A stretch of 54,305 nucleotides of DNA. Source: Acetobacteraceae bacterium (GTDB taxonomy: Bacteria; Pseudomonadota; Alphaproteobacteria; Acetobacterales; Acetobacteraceae). A program made the position numbers and the translations under genes. How positions within the stretch are numbered: the stretch's first letter is position 1; the number at the start of each line of letters is the position of its first letter. Of this stretch, positions 24,408 to 32,132 are shown in pieces. Location of the stretch: the NCBI GenBank assembly GCA_021732665.1, contig JAKFUL010000029.1, forward strand, positions 1-54,305. Direction: 5' to 3'. The notes below the pieces were generated by a model that did no database searches, was not told the DNA's origin, and saw nothing but the letters and a program-made list of their open reading frames with translations.

Positions 24408-26752
24408 ACGCCCGAAGCCCCGCCCCGCACGCGCCCGAGGCGCTGTCGCGCCCGCTCTGCCAGCATTGCGGGGTGGCGCTGACGCCGGGACAGGTTGGCT
24501 TCTGCTGCGCGGGCTGCGAGGCGGCACATGGGCTGATCCGCGGCATGGGCCTCGATGCCTTCTACCGTTCCCGCGAGGGTGCGGCCGGCCTGCTGCGCCC
24601 GGTGAAGCCGGTGGCGGCCGACCTCGCCGCCCGTGCCGAGGCGCTGCCCGATGGCGAGCACCGGCTGGACCTGCTGGTCAGCGGCCTGACCTGCGGCGCC
24701 TGTGTCTGGCTGGTGGAGCAGTCCCTGGCGATGCGGCCGGAGGTGCTGGCGGCGCGCGTCAGCCTGACGACGCGGCGCCTCACCCTGCGCTGGCGCGGCG
24801 CCCCTGCCCTGGCCGATGATTTTGCCCGCGTGCTGGCGCGCCTGGGTTTCCGCGTCGCCCCCTGGTCCCCGGCCTGCCTGCGCGCCGCCGATGATCAGGA
24901 GGGCCGGATGCTCAGCCGCGCGCTGGGCATCGCCGCCTTCGGCTCGATGAATGTCATGCTGGTCTCCGTCGCCGTCTGGGCGGGTGGCGACATGGGCGAG
25001 GCGACGCGGGCGCTGATGCATTGGCTGGCCATGCTCATCGCCCTGCCGGTGGTGCTGGTGGCGGGGATGCCGTTCTACCGCTCGGCGCTCGCCGCGCTGA
25101 GGGCGGGGCGGCTGAACATGGACATGGCGGTGTCGCTGGGGGTGATCGCCACCACGGCGATGTCGGTCTCGGAGACGCTTCGGAACGGCCCCTTCACCTG
25201 GTTCGACGGCGCCACCACCCTGCTGGCGCTGCTGCTGGCCGGGCGGCTGCTGAATCATGCCGGGCGCCGCCGCGCGCGGCAGGCCGGGGCGCAGCTTCTG
25301 GCCATGCAGCAGGGGCACGCCACCCGCGTCAGCGATGGCGTGACGGAAACCCTTCCCCTCGAAGCCTTCGCCCCCGGCGACCGGGTGCTGGTGGCGCCGG
25401 GCGAGGCCTTGCGGCTCGACGCGGTGCTGCAGGACCGCCACGCCCTGCTCGACACCGCCGCCACCACCGGCGAGGCCATCCCGCGCGAGTTTTCCCAAGG
25501 CGAGGCGCTGCCGGCCGGCAGCACCAATATGGGCGGGGCCTTTACCGCTTGCGTCACCGCGCGGGTTGCCGATGGCTCGCTGGCCCGCATGGCGCGGCTG
25601 CTGGAACAGGCCGAGCAGGCGCGTGGCGGGGTCACGCAACTGGCCGACCGTGCCGCCGGCATCTATGTGCCCGTGGCCCATGCCGTGGCGTTGGCCACCT
25701 TCCTGGGCTGGTGGTGGCTGGGCGGCGAGGGCTGGCAGGCCGCCCTGGTGCCCGCCGTCGCCGCGCTGATCGTCACCTGCCCCTGCGGTCTCGCCATCGC
25801 CGTGCCGGCGGTGCAGGTGGTGGCCGCCGGCGCGCTGTTCCGCCAGGGCGTGCTGCTGGCCCGACCCGATGCGCTGGAGCGCCTGGCCAGCGCCGACCAC
25901 GTCGTGCTGGACAAGACCGGCACCCTGACCGAGGGCCACCCCCGCCTGCTTCCCGGCGATTATTCCGGCGAAACCCTGCGCCGCGCCGCCGGCATGGCCG
26001 CCGCCAGCCGCCACCCCCTCGCCCGCGCCCTGCTGCGCGCCTGCCCCGACGCGGCCCTCACGCCAGGTGTGGAGGAAATCCCCGGCAGCGGCCTGCGGGC
26101 GGGCGAGGCGCGCCTGGGCAGTGCCGGCTTCACCCGCGCGCCCGCACTGCCCGATGGCATGGCGCTGTGGTTCACCGCCCCGGGCGAGGCGCCGACGCGT
26201 TTCCGCTTTGCCGACGCCCTGCGTGAGGACGCGGCACCCGCCATCGCCGCGTTGCGCCGACAGGGACTGGGGCTCGAAATCCTTTCCGGCGACGCGCCGG
26301 CCTCGGTCTCCGCGGTGGCCGATGGCCTGGGGATCACGAACTGGCGTGGGGCGGCGACGCCTGAGGCCAAGGCCGCGCGCGTGGGCCTGCTCATGGCCCA
26401 GGGCCGCCACCCGCTGGTCATCGGCGATGGCTGCAATGACGCGCTTGCCCTGGCCTGCGCGCATGTCTCGGCCTGCCCCGCCGGCTCGACAGACCTGGCG
26501 CAATCCGCCGCCGATATCGTGCTGACCGCCGAAGGCCTGGCGCCCATCCCCGCCGCCATCGCCACCGCCCGCCGGGCGCAGGCGATCGCGCGGCAAAACA
26601 TCGGCTTCTCCCTGGCCTATAATCTGGTGGCGGTGCCCATGGCGGTGGCTGGGCTGGTGACGCCGCTGCTGGCGGCGGCCGTCATGGCCTCCTCCTCGCT
26701 CATCGTCATCCTGAACGCGCCGCGCGCGGGGCGGGCGACATGGACGCGCTGA
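24404..26752 (+). CDS. ccoI: P1B-type copper-exporting ATPase CcoI (FixI)
   Basis: 782 residues from a GTG overlapping the ccoH stop. Moves Cu(I) across the inner membrane for CuB insertion into the cbb3 oxidase. An N-terminal Cys-rich motif (CQHCG...CCAGCEAAH) and an HMA domain with LTCGACVW precede the membrane region. The transport motif is TCPCGLAIAVP, the phosphorylation motif DKTGTLTEG. The hinge motif reads GDGCNDALAL where GDGxNDAPAL is usual, and the actuator reads TTGEAIP where TGES is usual. It overlaps ccoS by 13 bp. Confidence 0.94.
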   Translation: MNARSPAPHAPEALSRPLCQHCGVALTPGQVGFCCAGCEAAHGLIRGMGLDAFYRSREGAAGLLRPVKPVAADLAARAEALPDGEHRLDLLVSGLTCGACVWLVEQSLAMRPEVLAARVSLTTRRLTLRWRGAPALADDFARVLARLGFRVAPWSPACLRAADDQEGRMLSRALGIAAFGSMNVMLVSVAVWAGGDMGEATRALMHWLAMLIALPVVLVAGMPFYRSALAALRAGRLNMDMAVSLGVIATTAMSVSETLRNGPFTWFDGATTLLALLLAGRLLNHAGRRRARQAGAQLLAMQQGHATRVSDGVTETLPLEAFAPGDRVLVAPGEALRLDAVLQDRHALLDTAATTGEAIPREFSQGEALPAGSTNMGGAFTACVTARVADGSLARMARLLEQAEQARGGVTQLADRAAGIYVPVAHAVALATFLGWWWLGGEGWQAALVPAVAALIVTCPCGLAIAVPAVQVVAAGALFRQGVLLARPDALERLASADHVVLDKTGTLTEGHPRLLPGDYSGETLRRAAGMAAASRHPLARALLRACPDAALTPGVEEIPGSGLRAGEARLGSAGFTRAPALPDGMALWFTAPGEAPTRFRFADALREDAAPAIAALRRQGLGLEILSGDAPASVSAVADGLGITNWRGAATPEAKAARVGLLMAQGRHPLVIGDGCNDALALACAHVSACPAGSTDLAQSAADIVLTAEGLAPIPAAIATARRAQAIARQNIGFSLAYNLVAVPMAVAGLVTPLLAAAVMASSSLIVILNAPRAGRATWTR

Positions 26753-26901
26753 TCGTCCTCATTCCCGTTGCCCTGGGCCTTGGGCTGCTGGGCCTTGTCG
26801 GCTTTCTCTGGGCGCTGCGGCGCGGCCAGTATGACGACCTGGACGGCGCCGCCGCCCGCATCCTTTTCGACGACCCACCCAACAAGGACCGAACATCATG
26901 A
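26740..26901 (+). CDS. ccoS: cbb3-type oxidase assembly protein CcoS
   Basis: 53 residues: one transmembrane helix (about 5-26), then RRGQYDDLDGAAARILFDD, the hallmark RxGQ(Y/F)DDLDxPAxRxLxDD of CcoS/FixS. It is needed for cofactor insertion into CcoN. It overlaps ccoI upstream and shares ATGA with the following small gene. Confidence 0.92.
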   Translation: MDALIVLIPVALGLGLLGLVGFLWALRRGQYDDLDGAAARILFDDPPNKDRTS

Positions 26902-27077
26902 CCGCCGGACGCGTCTTCTTCCTGGCCCTCGCCGCCATCATCGCCGTGGTGGGCCTCTTCGCCGCCGCGGCGGCCGATGACTATCTGCACGGCTTCGGCC
27001 TGGCGCTGACCGGCTTCGGGTTGTTTTTCGCCGCCAGCACGGTGAAACGGCATTTCGACGAGCAGGAAGGGCACTGA
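26898..27077 (+). CDS. Small two-helix membrane protein, last in the cco operon
   Basis: 59 residues beginning MTAGRVFFLALAAIIAVVG, with two hydrophobic segments (about 5-24 and 32-46) and a charged tail KRHFDEQEGH. Its ATG overlaps the ccoS stop (ATGA), so it is probably translated with it. I do not recognise a named family. Position implies a role with the cbb3 oxidase, perhaps as a small subunit or assembly aid; this is inference. Confidence 0.65.
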   Translation: MTAGRVFFLALAAIIAVVGLFAAAAADDYLHGFGLALTGFGLFFAASTVKRHFDEQEGH

Positions 27078-27146
27078 CCACCACATGCCTTGAGATTGCC
27101 CGGGCGAAGGCGCTACCCTCCCGCGAAGGATTGAGGAGGGCAGCCG

Positions 27147-27887
27147 GTGAATCCACTCGACTTCGTCAGCGGTGCTGCCGTGGTTCGCGCCAGCACCCCC
27201 GCGGCCTGCGAGCGCTGCGGCTCGCGCGTCGTGGGAGTCTGCGCGGCGCTCGACATCGCCGGGCTGGACGAGATTTCGCACGAGACCCGCCGCACCCCGG
27301 TGAAGGCGCGCGAGTCGCTGTTCCGGGAGGGCGATCCCGCCAGCTCCATCGTCATGCTGATGAACGGCACGGCCAAGCTGTCCAGACTGATGCCCGATGG
27401 CCGGCAGCAGGTGCTGGGCTTCCGCTTCTCCGGCGACATCATGGGCTTCACCCAGGGCCGCATGTACGCCTCCGACGCCGAGATGCTGACCGATGGCAAT
27501 ATCTGCCGGATGACCCGGCCGCAGCTGGAGGCGATGCTGGAGCGTTTCCCCGCCACGCAGCGCCGCTTGATCGACCTCTGCGCCCAGGAGCTGGCCTTGA
27601 CGCAGGACCAGCTGGTGACGGTGGGCCGGCGCCATGCCGAGCAGCGGGTGGCTGCCTTCGTGCTTTCGCTCGCCGAGGCCGCACGCCGCCGTGGCACCCC
27701 ACCGTCGCTTTTCGACATGCCGATGACGCGCGCCGAGATCGGCGACCTGCTCGGCCTGGCGCTGGAGACGGTCAGCCGTGCCTTCACCGCCCTGCGCAAG
27801 CGCGGCCTGGTGCGCGAGCTGGGCGGGCACAAGGTCGAGCTGCCCGATATGGCGGCGCTGGCGGCGCTGGCGGATGGCGATGGCTAG
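27147..27887 (+). CDS. FNR-family (FnrL/FixK-type) oxygen-responsive regulator
   Basis: 246-residue Crp/Fnr regulator from a GTG with GAGGAGGG 6 nt upstream. Cys21, Cys24 and Cys32 near the N-terminus plus Cys120 could ligate an FNR-like [4Fe-4S] cluster (E. coli FNR uses 20, 23, 29 and 122; the third spacing here is longer by two). The cyclic-nucleotide-type fold follows, then the HTH AEIGDLLGLALETVSRAF, with the E..SR recognition residues that read TTGAT. It lies 69 bp after the cco operon, whose FNR box it could bind. Its stop and that of the convergent gene share the palindrome CTAG. Confidence 0.92.
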   Translation: MNPLDFVSGAAVVRASTPAACERCGSRVVGVCAALDIAGLDEISHETRRTPVKARESLFREGDPASSIVMLMNGTAKLSRLMPDGRQQVLGFRFSGDIMGFTQGRMYASDAEMLTDGNICRMTRPQLEAMLERFPATQRRLIDLCAQELALTQDQLVTVGRRHAEQRVAAFVLSLAEAARRRGTPPSLFDMPMTRAEIGDLLGLALETVSRAFTALRKRGLVRELGGHKVELPDMAALAALADGDG

Positions 27888-28504
27888 CCCGCCATCGCGG
27901 CCCGGGTGTGCGGCGCCGCTTCCAGCCGCAGCAGGGTGAGATCCGACGCCTCGTCCACATCATGCCAGGGGCTGGTGGTGTACAGGCCGAGCCCCGCCGC
28001 CCGCCCGGCTTCCAGCGTGGCGGCAAGCGTGTCCGCGCTGCTCCAGGGAATGCCCTGGAAGAGGGCGGTGCTGGGCCGCCGCAGCGCCACCGCGCAATAG
28101 CCGCCATCCAGCGCCGGGATGAAGGCGGCGTCGTGGCTGTCCAACGCTGCCAGGCATTCCTCCAGCAGGGCGGGCGGCAGGTCCGGGCTGTCGGTGCCCA
28201 GCAGCAGGGCGGGGTCACCCAGGCGGAACAGCTGGTCGAAGGCCGCGCTCATCCGCGCGCCCAGGTCGCCGGACACCTGCGGCCGGCAGGCCATGCCTGG
28301 GGGGAGAAGTGCCAAGACCTCATCCCTGGCGTCGTCGGGCGCAAAGAAGGCGCAGGCAGCCCCCAGGTCCGAGGCCAGCGCCGCGCTGTCGGCCAGGAAG
28401 GCCGCGGCCAGAGCGGCCGCGCGCTCATTGCCCAGCGTCGCCGCCAGCCGCGTCTTGGCGAAGCCGGGGCGGGGCGCCTTGCACATCAGCCCGATAACCC
28501 GCAT
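27884..28504 (-). CDS. TIGR04282/DUF2064 family glycosyltransferase-like protein
   Basis: 206 residues beginning MRVIGLMCKAPRPGFAKTRLA, the conserved KxPxPGxxKTRL start of this family, with later LLGTDSPDLPP and FIPALDGGYCAVALR motifs. The fold is a nucleotidyl/glycosyltransferase A type; the function is not established. The ATG at 28504 has GGAGA upstream; a longer frame to 28555 was rejected. Convergent with the FNR-family gene. Confidence 0.85.
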   Translation of the reverse strand: MRVIGLMCKAPRPGFAKTRLAATLGNERAAALAAAFLADSAALASDLGAACAFFAPDDARDEVLALLPPGMACRPQVSGDLGARMSAAFDQLFRLGDPALLLGTDSPDLPPALLEECLAALDSHDAAFIPALDGGYCAVALRRPSTALFQGIPWSSADTLAATLEAGRAAGLGLYTTSPWHDVDEASDLTLLRLEAAPHTRAAMAG

Positions 28505-28557
28505 CCGTCTTCTCCGTTTTAGTGTAACCTCCGCATGACCGAAAGCGAAGGCCACGC

Positions 28558-29970
28558 ATGTCCCGCAAACCTCACCTGAAGAACGGCGTGCTGCAAGCCG
28601 ATCTCTGCATCATCGGCGCCGGTTCCGGTGGCCTCAGCGTGGCCGCGGGTGCGGCGCAGATGGGCGCCGCCGTGGTGCTGATCGAAAAGCACCTGATGGG
28701 CGGCGATTGCCTGAACACCGGCTGCGTGCCCAGCAAGGCGCTGATCGCCGCCGCCCATGCCGCGCAGGCGCAGCGCTCGGGCGCGCGCTTCGGCGTGGCG
28801 CCTGTCGAGCCCCAGGTCGATTTCGCCCAGGTCATGGCGCATGTGCATGGGGTGATCGCGGGCATCGCGCCGCATGACAGCGTGGAGCGCTTCGAGGGGC
28901 TGGGCTGCACCGTCATCCAGGCCGCCGCCCGCTTCACCGGCCCGGGCGAGGTGGAGGCCGGCGGCCAGCGGATTTCGGCCCGGCGCTTCATCATCGCCAC
29001 CGGATCGCGCGCCGCCCGGCCGCCCATCCCAGGCCTGGCCGAGACGCCGCACCTGACCAACGAGACGCTGTTCGAACTGACCGAGCTGCCGACCCATCTG
29101 GCGGTGATCGGCGGCGGGCCGATCGGCCTCGAAATGGCCCAGGCTTTTCGGCGCCTGGGCAGCGCGGTCACGGTGCTGGAGCGCGCCACCATCCTGCCGA
29201 AGGATGAGCCGGAAGCCGTGGCCGTGGTGCGGGCTGCGCTGGTGGCCGAGGGCGTGCGGATCATCGAGGGCGCGGCCATCGCCCGCATCGATCCCGGCCG
29301 CATCACCTTGTCCGACGGCGTGCTGGAGCCCAGCCATATCCTGGTGGCGGCCGGGCGCCAGCCGGTGGTGGAGGGGCTGGGGCTGGCCGAGGCCGGCATT
29401 GCCTTCACGCCCAGGGGCATCACCGTGGATGCGGGGCTGCGCACCTCCAACCCGCGGGCGTTTGCCATCGGCGATTGCGCTGGTGGGCCGCAATTCACCC
29501 ATATCGCCGGCGCCCATGCCGGCATCATCATCCGCCGCGTGCTGTTCGGCCTGCCGGCGAAGACCGATTACCGCGCCCTGCCCTGGGTGACCTATACCGA
29601 CCCCGAACTGGCCCATGCCGGCCTGACCGAGGCCGATGCGCCGGGCTGCAAGACCCTGATCCAGCGGCTGGACGGCAATGACCGCGCCCAGGCCGAGGGC
29701 GCGACCGAGGGGCTCATCAAGATCGTCCTCAGCCCGAAGGGCGTGATCCTGGGCGCCACCATCGTGGCCCCGGGTGCCGGCGAGATGATCAGCCTCTGGG
29801 GCCTGGCCATTCAGAAACAGATGAAGATCGGCGCCATCACCGGCGTCACCTTCCCCTATCCCACGCTCTCCGAGGTCGGCCGACGGGCGGCGGGCGCCTG
29901 GTTCACCCCCGCGCTGTTCGGGCCGAAGACCCGTTTCTTTGTCGGCCTGACGCAGAGGTTCCTGCCATGA
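28558..29970 (+). CDS. FAD-dependent pyridine nucleotide-disulfide oxidoreductase (MerA-like)
   Basis: 470 residues. FAD motif CIIGAGSGGLSVAAGA, redox-active disulfide GGDCLNTGCVPSK (Cys51/Cys56), NAD(P) motif VIGGGPIGLEMAQAF, and GDCAGGPQFTHIAGAHAG. It lacks the N-terminal NmerA domain and the C-terminal Cys pair of mercuric reductase. The His-Pro base motif of lipoamide dehydrogenases is replaced by PYPTLSE. It is therefore unlikely to be a true MerA or Lpd; the disulfide substrate is unknown. The stop overlaps the TVP38 gene (ATGA), a pairing seen in other bacteria. Confidence 0.85.
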   Translation: MSRKPHLKNGVLQADLCIIGAGSGGLSVAAGAAQMGAAVVLIEKHLMGGDCLNTGCVPSKALIAAAHAAQAQRSGARFGVAPVEPQVDFAQVMAHVHGVIAGIAPHDSVERFEGLGCTVIQAAARFTGPGEVEAGGQRISARRFIIATGSRAARPPIPGLAETPHLTNETLFELTELPTHLAVIGGGPIGLEMAQAFRRLGSAVTVLERATILPKDEPEAVAVVRAALVAEGVRIIEGAAIARIDPGRITLSDGVLEPSHILVAAGRQPVVEGLGLAEAGIAFTPRGITVDAGLRTSNPRAFAIGDCAGGPQFTHIAGAHAGIIIRRVLFGLPAKTDYRALPWVTYTDPELAHAGLTEADAPGCKTLIQRLDGNDRAQAEGATEGLIKIVLSPKGVILGATIVAPGAGEMISLWGLAIQKQMKIGAITGVTFPYPTLSEVGRRAAGAWFTPALFGPKTRFFVGLTQRFLP

Positions 29971-30656
29971 AGAAGATCGTTATCGTGCTCGCCGTGGTGG
30001 CGCTGTTGCTGGCGCTGCGCTTCACCGGGCTGGGGGAATTGCTCTCGCTCGACACCCTGGCCCGGCACCGCGCGGTGCTGACCGGCTGGGTGGCCGAGAA
30101 CCCAATCCTGACGGCCCTGGCCTATCTGGCCATCTATACCGCCGCGACCGCCTTCTCGGTGCCCGGCGCCCTGGTGCTGACGCTCAGCGGCGGATTTCTG
30201 TTCGGCGCGGTGCTGGGCACGGCGCTGACGGTGGTGGGCGCCACCGCCGGTGCCACGCTGGTCTTCCTCTTCGCGCAGCGGGTGTTCGGCGCCGATGCCC
30301 TGCAGAAGATGGGCCCAAGGGCCGAGGGGCTGGCCCGCGGCATCCAGGCCAATGCCTGGTCCTACCTGCTGGTGCTGCGGCTGGTGCCGTTGTTTCCGTT
30401 CTTCCTGGTGAACCTGGTGCCGGCGTTTTGCGGCGTGCGGACCTCTGTGTTCGTGGCCACCACGGCGCTGGGTATCATCCCCGGCACGGCGGTGTTTTCG
30501 CTCAGCGGCGCGGGGCTGGGCCGGGTGCTGGACGCCGGCGGCACGCCGAGCCTTTCGGGCATTCTCACCCCCGAGATCATCGCGGCACTCTGTGGGCTGG
30601 CGGCGCTGGCGCTGCTGGCAATTCCCCTGAAGAAGCGGTTCAGCGCTTCCGGTTGA
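29967..30656 (+). CDS. TVP38/TMEM64 (DedA-like) family membrane protein
   Basis: 229 residues. An N-terminal helix, then the VTT (SNARE-associated) core with FSVPGALVLTLSGGFLFGAVLGTALTVVGAT-like glycine-rich re-entrant features and LRLVPLFPFFLVNLVPAFCGV, the signature of the family. These proteins are lipid scramblases or transporters in the inner membrane. Coupled by ATGA overlap to the upstream flavoprotein, so the two probably function together. The 3' end overlaps the convergent enoyl-CoA hydratase gene by 17 bp. Confidence 0.87.
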   Translation: MKKIVIVLAVVALLLALRFTGLGELLSLDTLARHRAVLTGWVAENPILTALAYLAIYTAATAFSVPGALVLTLSGGFLFGAVLGTALTVVGATAGATLVFLFAQRVFGADALQKMGPRAEGLARGIQANAWSYLLVLRLVPLFPFFLVNLVPAFCGVRTSVFVATTALGIIPGTAVFSLSGAGLGRVLDAGGTPSLSGILTPEIIAALCGLAALALLAIPLKKRFSASG

Positions 30657-31386
30657 CGAAACCGGCCATCATGTCGCGCGGCTCGGCGGTGTTCCAGCTG
30701 GCGGCGAAAGCGGGGATGCCGGCTGCGATGGCCTGGGACAGCGGCAGATCCTCCCACTGACGGATCAACGCCTTCTGGTTGCGGATCGCCACCGGGCCGG
30801 CATGGGCGATGAGGTCGCACCACTCGTCGCAGGCCGCGTCCAGCGAGGCCACGGGCACCACGCGCTCGCAAAACCCCCATTCCAGCATGGTTGCGGCCGC
30901 AAAGGTCTCGCCCAGCAAAAGCAGCCGCCGGGTGCGGCCCCAGCCGATCAGGCCGGGCAGCAGCGCCGCCTCCACCACCGAGGGGATGCCGACCCGCACC
31001 TCCGGCATGCCGAATTGCGCGGTGTCGGCGGCGATGCGCAGGTCGCAGGCGGCGGCGATCTCCAGCCCCGCGCCCAGGCACCAGCCATTGATCCGGGCAA
31101 TGACCGGCACCGGGCAATCGCGGATCGCGGCGCAGGCGGCATGCACGCGCTCGATGAAGGCCCGGCCCTGGGCGGGCGTTTCCACCCGCGCCATCTCGGT
31201 GATGTCGGCGCCGCCGATGAAGGCGCGGGCGCCCTCGCCGGTCAGAATCACCGCGCGGGCGTGCCCCGGCACGGCGGCGAAGGCCTCGGCCAGGGCGACC
31301 AGCAGCGCACTGCCCAGGGTGTTCAGCTTGCGGTCATGCGCCACCGTCACGCGGGCGACGGCGCCGGAGAAATCGGTGGCGATCAA
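30640..31386 (-). CDS. Enoyl-CoA hydratase/isomerase family protein
   Basis: 248 residues of the crotonase fold: GEGARAFIGGADI (oxyanion hole region), NGWCLGAGLEIAAACDLRIA, FGMPEVRVGI with the Glu equivalent. The start is probably the TTG at 31386, which overlaps the SDR stop as TTGA; no ATG or GTG lies close in frame. Probable CoA-thioester hydration or isomerisation; substrate unknown. Last gene of a hutF / SDR / hydratase operon. Confidence 0.85.
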   Translation of the reverse strand: MIATDFSGAVARVTVAHDRKLNTLGSALLVALAEAFAAVPGHARAVILTGEGARAFIGGADITEMARVETPAQGRAFIERVHAACAAIRDCPVPVIARINGWCLGAGLEIAAACDLRIAADTAQFGMPEVRVGIPSVVEAALLPGLIGWGRTRRLLLLGETFAAATMLEWGFCERVVPVASLDAACDEWCDLIAHAGPVAIRNQKALIRQWEDLPLSQAIAAGIPAFAASWNTAEPRDMMAGFVNRKR

Positions 31387-32132
31387 TGCATCACATCCCC
31401 GCCATTGGGCGAGAGCGTGGCGCCGGCGTAATTGGCGCCGCCGGGGCCTGCCAGCAGCAGCGCGGTCCAGGCGATATCCTCGGGCACGCCCATGCGGCCG
31501 ACCGGCAGGCTGGCGGCCATCATGGCATTCCATTCCGGCCCGCGCTGCGCGGTCAGGTCTGTGGTGATGGCGCCGGGTGCGATGGCGTTGACCAGCACGC
31601 CGCGCGGCGCCGCCTCATGCGCCAGGGCCCGGGTGAAGCCGATGATGCCGGCCTTGGCGGCGCAATAGGGGATGATCTGGGCCTGGCCCTTGAAGGCGAG
31701 CTGGGACGCGATGTTGATGATCCGCCCCGAGCCGCGCGCGATCATCGCCGGATAGACCGCCTGGGCCATGACGAACATGCCCTTCATGTGCACGGCCATG
31801 ATGCGGTCGTAATCGGCCTCGGCAAAACTCTCGAAGGGGCCACGGATGTTCATGCCGGCATTGTTCAGCAGGATATCGGGCGCACCCAGTGCCGCGGTCG
31901 CGGCGGCGGCGAAGGCGCGAACCGCCGCGCTGTCGCCCATGTCCGCTTCCATGTGGAAGACGCGGCGGCCGAGTGCCGCGACCTCGGCGGCGAATTCCTC
32001 CACCCGGGCCGTGTCGCCGAGATGGTTGAACGCGATATCCGCCCCCTCCTGCGCGAAGAGCAACGCGCAGGCCCTTCCGATGCCGCGGCTGCCGCCGGTG
32101 ACGATCGCGATTTTCCCGGCCAGCTGGCTCAT
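31383..32132 (-). CDS. SDR family oxidoreductase
   Basis: 249 residues with TGGSRGIG, NNAG, Ser in INIASQLAF, YCAAK and a C-terminal GATLSPNGG in place of the usual VDGG. Ser, Tyr and Lys are all present, so it should be active. The ATG at 32132 overlaps the hutF stop (ATGA), and its own stop overlaps the hydratase start. The substrate is unknown. Confidence 0.88.
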   Translation of the reverse strand: MSQLAGKIAIVTGGSRGIGRACALLFAQEGADIAFNHLGDTARVEEFAAEVAALGRRVFHMEADMGDSAAVRAFAAAATAALGAPDILLNNAGMNIRGPFESFAEADYDRIMAVHMKGMFVMAQAVYPAMIARGSGRIINIASQLAFKGQAQIIPYCAAKAGIIGFTRALAHEAAPRGVLVNAIAPGAITTDLTAQRGPEWNAMMAASLPVGRMGVPEDIAWTALLLAGPGGANYAGATLSPNGGDVMH

